Of a stretch of 6,335 bases of DNA, positions 4,897 to 6,335 are shown piece by piece. This DNA is from CAYGTK01 sp964352775. GTDB taxonomy: Bacteria > Bacteroidota > Bacteroidia > Chitinophagales > CAIOSU01. The notes beneath the pieces were generated by a model, which had not been told where the DNA came from, did no database searches, and saw only the letters and a program-made list of their open reading frames with translations. Numbering within the stretch: the stretch's first letter is position 1; each line of letters starts with the position of its first letter. The translations under genes were made by a program, and so were the position numbers. Location of the stretch: NCBI GenBank assembly GCA_964352775.1, contig CAYGTK010000220.1, positions 1-6,335 on the forward strand, in the 5' to 3' direction.

Positions 4897-5853
4897 TTAA
4901 CTCAGAAGAGCATTTTCTATCTTCTTTGTTAGAAGTCTATTCAAATCAAGCCCTACAGTTTTAATCTGGTCAAAATCGAATAGATATTCTGATCTTCTAC
5001 CAAATGATTTTTTTCCACCAAAGACCAACCCCACCTTTATAGTAGAGGCACTATCCTTAAGTTTACGCGAATCTATGTTGATTGAAAAAGGGATAATTGA
5101 TTCCAAACCTTTTGGTAGAATTTCCACAACCTTATATTCAAAATGAACATTTTCTTTTTCAACATTGTCAATCCAAATATTTCCTTGCTTACATCTTATT
5201 CCAATATATACTTCTTCCTCATTTATAGAGGCTGTGTTATTTTGGATTAACACATGACCATCAATAACATACTCTTCTATGCTGGAAAATGTTTTTCTCA
5301 CTTTATGAAAGGTAATTGTCCCACTCAAATTAGGATACTTAATCTTCCTAAACAATGCCTCTACCAAATAGTGTGGAGCCACGATCGTTTGCCCATCTAA
5401 TCGGGCTCGGTACTTGTCTTTGAATTGATGAGGTGAATACTCGCTCTTTTGAACTTCGATGATATAAACATAGCACCCATCCTGTTCTAAGGCTTTCACT
5501 TCAATACCAGAAGGCCAAGGTTTTATATTAGTCGTTAGTTTATTGATGAACCAATCTTTAGTTTGAAACTCCTTTGTGGGTGTTAGCTCACCAATTACTA
5601 CTTTATGACCATCAGCGTTCTTTTTCTCTCTTGGAGAGCCCCATATCATCACACCTCCTTCGGAATTTAAGAATGCACATACGGTTCGTATAACATCCTC
5701 TTCAATCTTAGACTTTATGCTGTTATCACCTAGCGACTTACACTCTAGACTCAAAGTCTCTTCCCGCTCTTCTTCAAAGTATCTTTCAATATCTCCGTAT
5801 TCCAATTCCTCAAGCGATTTACTGAATGTCGCTTTACTTATATCAATTTTCAT
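4897..5853 (-). CDS. AlbA_2 / Schlafen-type domain protein, AT-rich cargo gene
   Basis: The protein has 318 residues. Residues about 28-165 match the AlbA_2 (Schlafen-like, formerly AAA_4) domain: EETLSLECKS (Glu32, Glu37, Lys39), then DVIRTVCAFLNSEGGVMIWG (54-72), VYIIEVQKSEY (129-139) and YRARLDGQTIVAP (149-160). The 'LE-x-K', 'AF-N-x-x-GG' and 'IIEV-K' patterns are characteristic. Members bind nucleic acids; relatives are RNA/tRNA nucleases in animals (Schlafen) and parts of some bacterial defence systems. The Glu32/Glu37 pair has the spacing of the animal nuclease acidic pair, but the third acidic residue usual after the GG strand appears replaced (GSPREKK), so activity is uncertain. Residues about 175-318 are beta-rich and unfamiliar. 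The gene is clearly more AT-rich than its neighbours and opposes them, suggesting acquired cargo. A near-match -7 box (TAATTTTC, 5893-5886) precedes it without a clear -33 box. Confidence 0.7.
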   Translation of the reverse strand: MKIDISKATFSKSLEELEYGDIERYFEEEREETLSLECKSLGDNSIKSKIEEDVIRTVCAFLNSEGGVMIWGSPREKKNADGHKVVIGELTPTKEFQTKDWFINKLTTNIKPWPSGIEVKALEQDGCYVYIIEVQKSEYSPHQFKDKYRARLDGQTIVAPHYLVEALFRKIKYPNLSGTITFHKVRKTFSSIEEYVIDGHVLIQNNTASINEEEVYIGIRCKQGNIWIDNVEKENVHFEYKVVEILPKGLESIIPFSINIDSRKLKDSASTIKVGLVFGGKKSFGRRSEYLFDFDQIKTVGLDLNRLLTKKIENALLS

Positions 5854-5939
5854 TTAGGGCTTTTTATAAAGCTACGTGTTTTAGCGAAAATTACGGTTTA
5901 TGCCATATCCATTATCTTCATTACGAAATAAATCACACC
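5854..5939. other. Divergent intergenic region with a small hairpin
   Basis: The 86 bases between two divergent genes must hold promoters for both, but I found no perfect TAnnTTTG box on either strand. GCTTT-TTAT-AAAGC (5859-5872) is a 5-bp hairpin just upstream of the AlbA_2 gene start. It could be a regulatory site for that gene. No att-like repeat can be judged because the other end of the element is not in view. Confidence 0.35.
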
Positions 5940-6335
5940 ATGCCCCTCCTCACCCGCTTACCCTCCGCAAACAACCGCCGTGATGAAGAATTGAACATTG
6001 CTTTGGCTAAAGAAATAGCCACGGCTATGGATGCTGATGCCGTGAAGGAGTTGATAGAGCTACTGGATAATAAGGACCAGAAGGTAAAGAACGATGTGAT
6101 AAAGGTGCTGTACGAAATAGGGGAGCGGCAACCCGAATTAATAGCTGGGTATCTAGATACATTTATAGGGCATTTACAGGGTAAGAATAATCGGCTGCAA
6201 TGGGGTTCGGCATGTGCCATAAGTAGTTTTGCGCAGCACAGCCCACATATGGTATATAAATACTTGGGCCAGCTACTAGAAGCTGCCGACAAGGGCTCGG
6301 TGATAACCCGCGACCATGTGGTAAAGGTATTGGTA
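5940..6335 (+). CDS. HEAT-like repeat protein, N-terminal part, runs off the right edge
   Basis: ATG 5940 opens 132 codons to the window end. The protein begins MPLLTRLPSANNRRDEEL, then consists of paired amphipathic helices: NIALAKEIATAMDADAVKEL, IELLDNKDQKVKNDVIKVLY, EIGERQPELIAGYLDTFIGH, NNRLQWGSACAISSFAQ and DHVVKVLV. This alternation with Asp/Asn-Lys turns is typical of HEAT or ARM-type repeats, which act as protein-binding scaffolds. The opening 'LxRLPSANxRxDEE' followed by these helices resembles a conserved Bacteroidota protein of unknown function that I recall from chromosomes, not phages. If so, this gene may be host sequence just outside the element. Composition returns to that of the early genes. 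No signal peptide or membrane segment is seen. Confidence 0.7.
   Translation, partial: MPLLTRLPSANNRRDEELNIALAKEIATAMDADAVKELIELLDNKDQKVKNDVIKVLYEIGERQPELIAGYLDTFIGHLQGKNNRLQWGSACAISSFAQHSPHMVYKYLGQLLEAADKGSVITRDHVVKVLV

Noticed and set aside
5933..6292. 119-codon minus-strand frame rich in Ser and Cys
   Set aside because: It is antisense to the HEAT-like gene, whose plus-strand reading has clear helical repeats; the minus reading is low-complexity and unlike a real protein.

Overview
The window looks like the early/replication module of a temperate phage or related integrated element from a Bacteroidota host. Three things point to this host group: a perfect TAnnTTTG -7 box with a TTG -33 box 20 bases upstream, A-rich gene leaders without clear Shine-Dalgarno sites (for example just before 1738), and protein families I recognise from Bacteroidota (the Rad52-like protein at 1052-1726 and the HEAT-like protein at 5940-6335). 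This assignment is inference; no rRNA or tRNA is present.

Layout. At the left edge (1-189, minus strand) lies the N-terminal part of a helix-turn-helix repressor of cI/XRE type. A rightward promoter (about 216-246) with small inverted repeats over and beside it sits in the divergent gap, as in a lysogeny switch. It would drive a 4.3-kb rightward gene train. First comes a ~300-base leader with hairpins and a possible 43-residue peptide (287-418). The genes that follow are tightly packed: a small helical protein (549-749), a four-cysteine zinc protein (752-1018), a Rad52-like single-strand annealing protein (1052-1726), a winged-helix protein (1738-2061), three small unknown proteins (2074-2217, 2218-2541, 2547-2792), a winged-helix replication-initiator-like protein (2861-3379, apparently frameshifted, with its C-terminal part in another frame to 3483), and a DnaB-type replicative helicase (3480-4826). 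Together they suggest control, strand annealing, origin recognition and helicase loading for element replication.

The helicase gene is followed by a convergent, clearly more AT-rich gene (4897-5853, minus strand) encoding an AlbA_2/Schlafen-type domain protein. It is probably acquired cargo with a possible defence or regulatory role. Divergent from it, the start of a HEAT-like repeat protein (5940 to the window end) resembles a Bacteroidota chromosomal family, so the edge of the element may lie near 4830-5940.

The most notable non-genic signal is a 38-base near-perfect palindrome (2313-2350) inside the coding sequence of an unknown gene in the replication region, a candidate origin or protein-binding site. 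The second is the apparent frameshift in the initiator-like gene. I see no rRNA, tRNA, CRISPR array or insertion sequence. I do not see a demonstrably new system; the palindrome and the AlbA_2 gene are the best leads.
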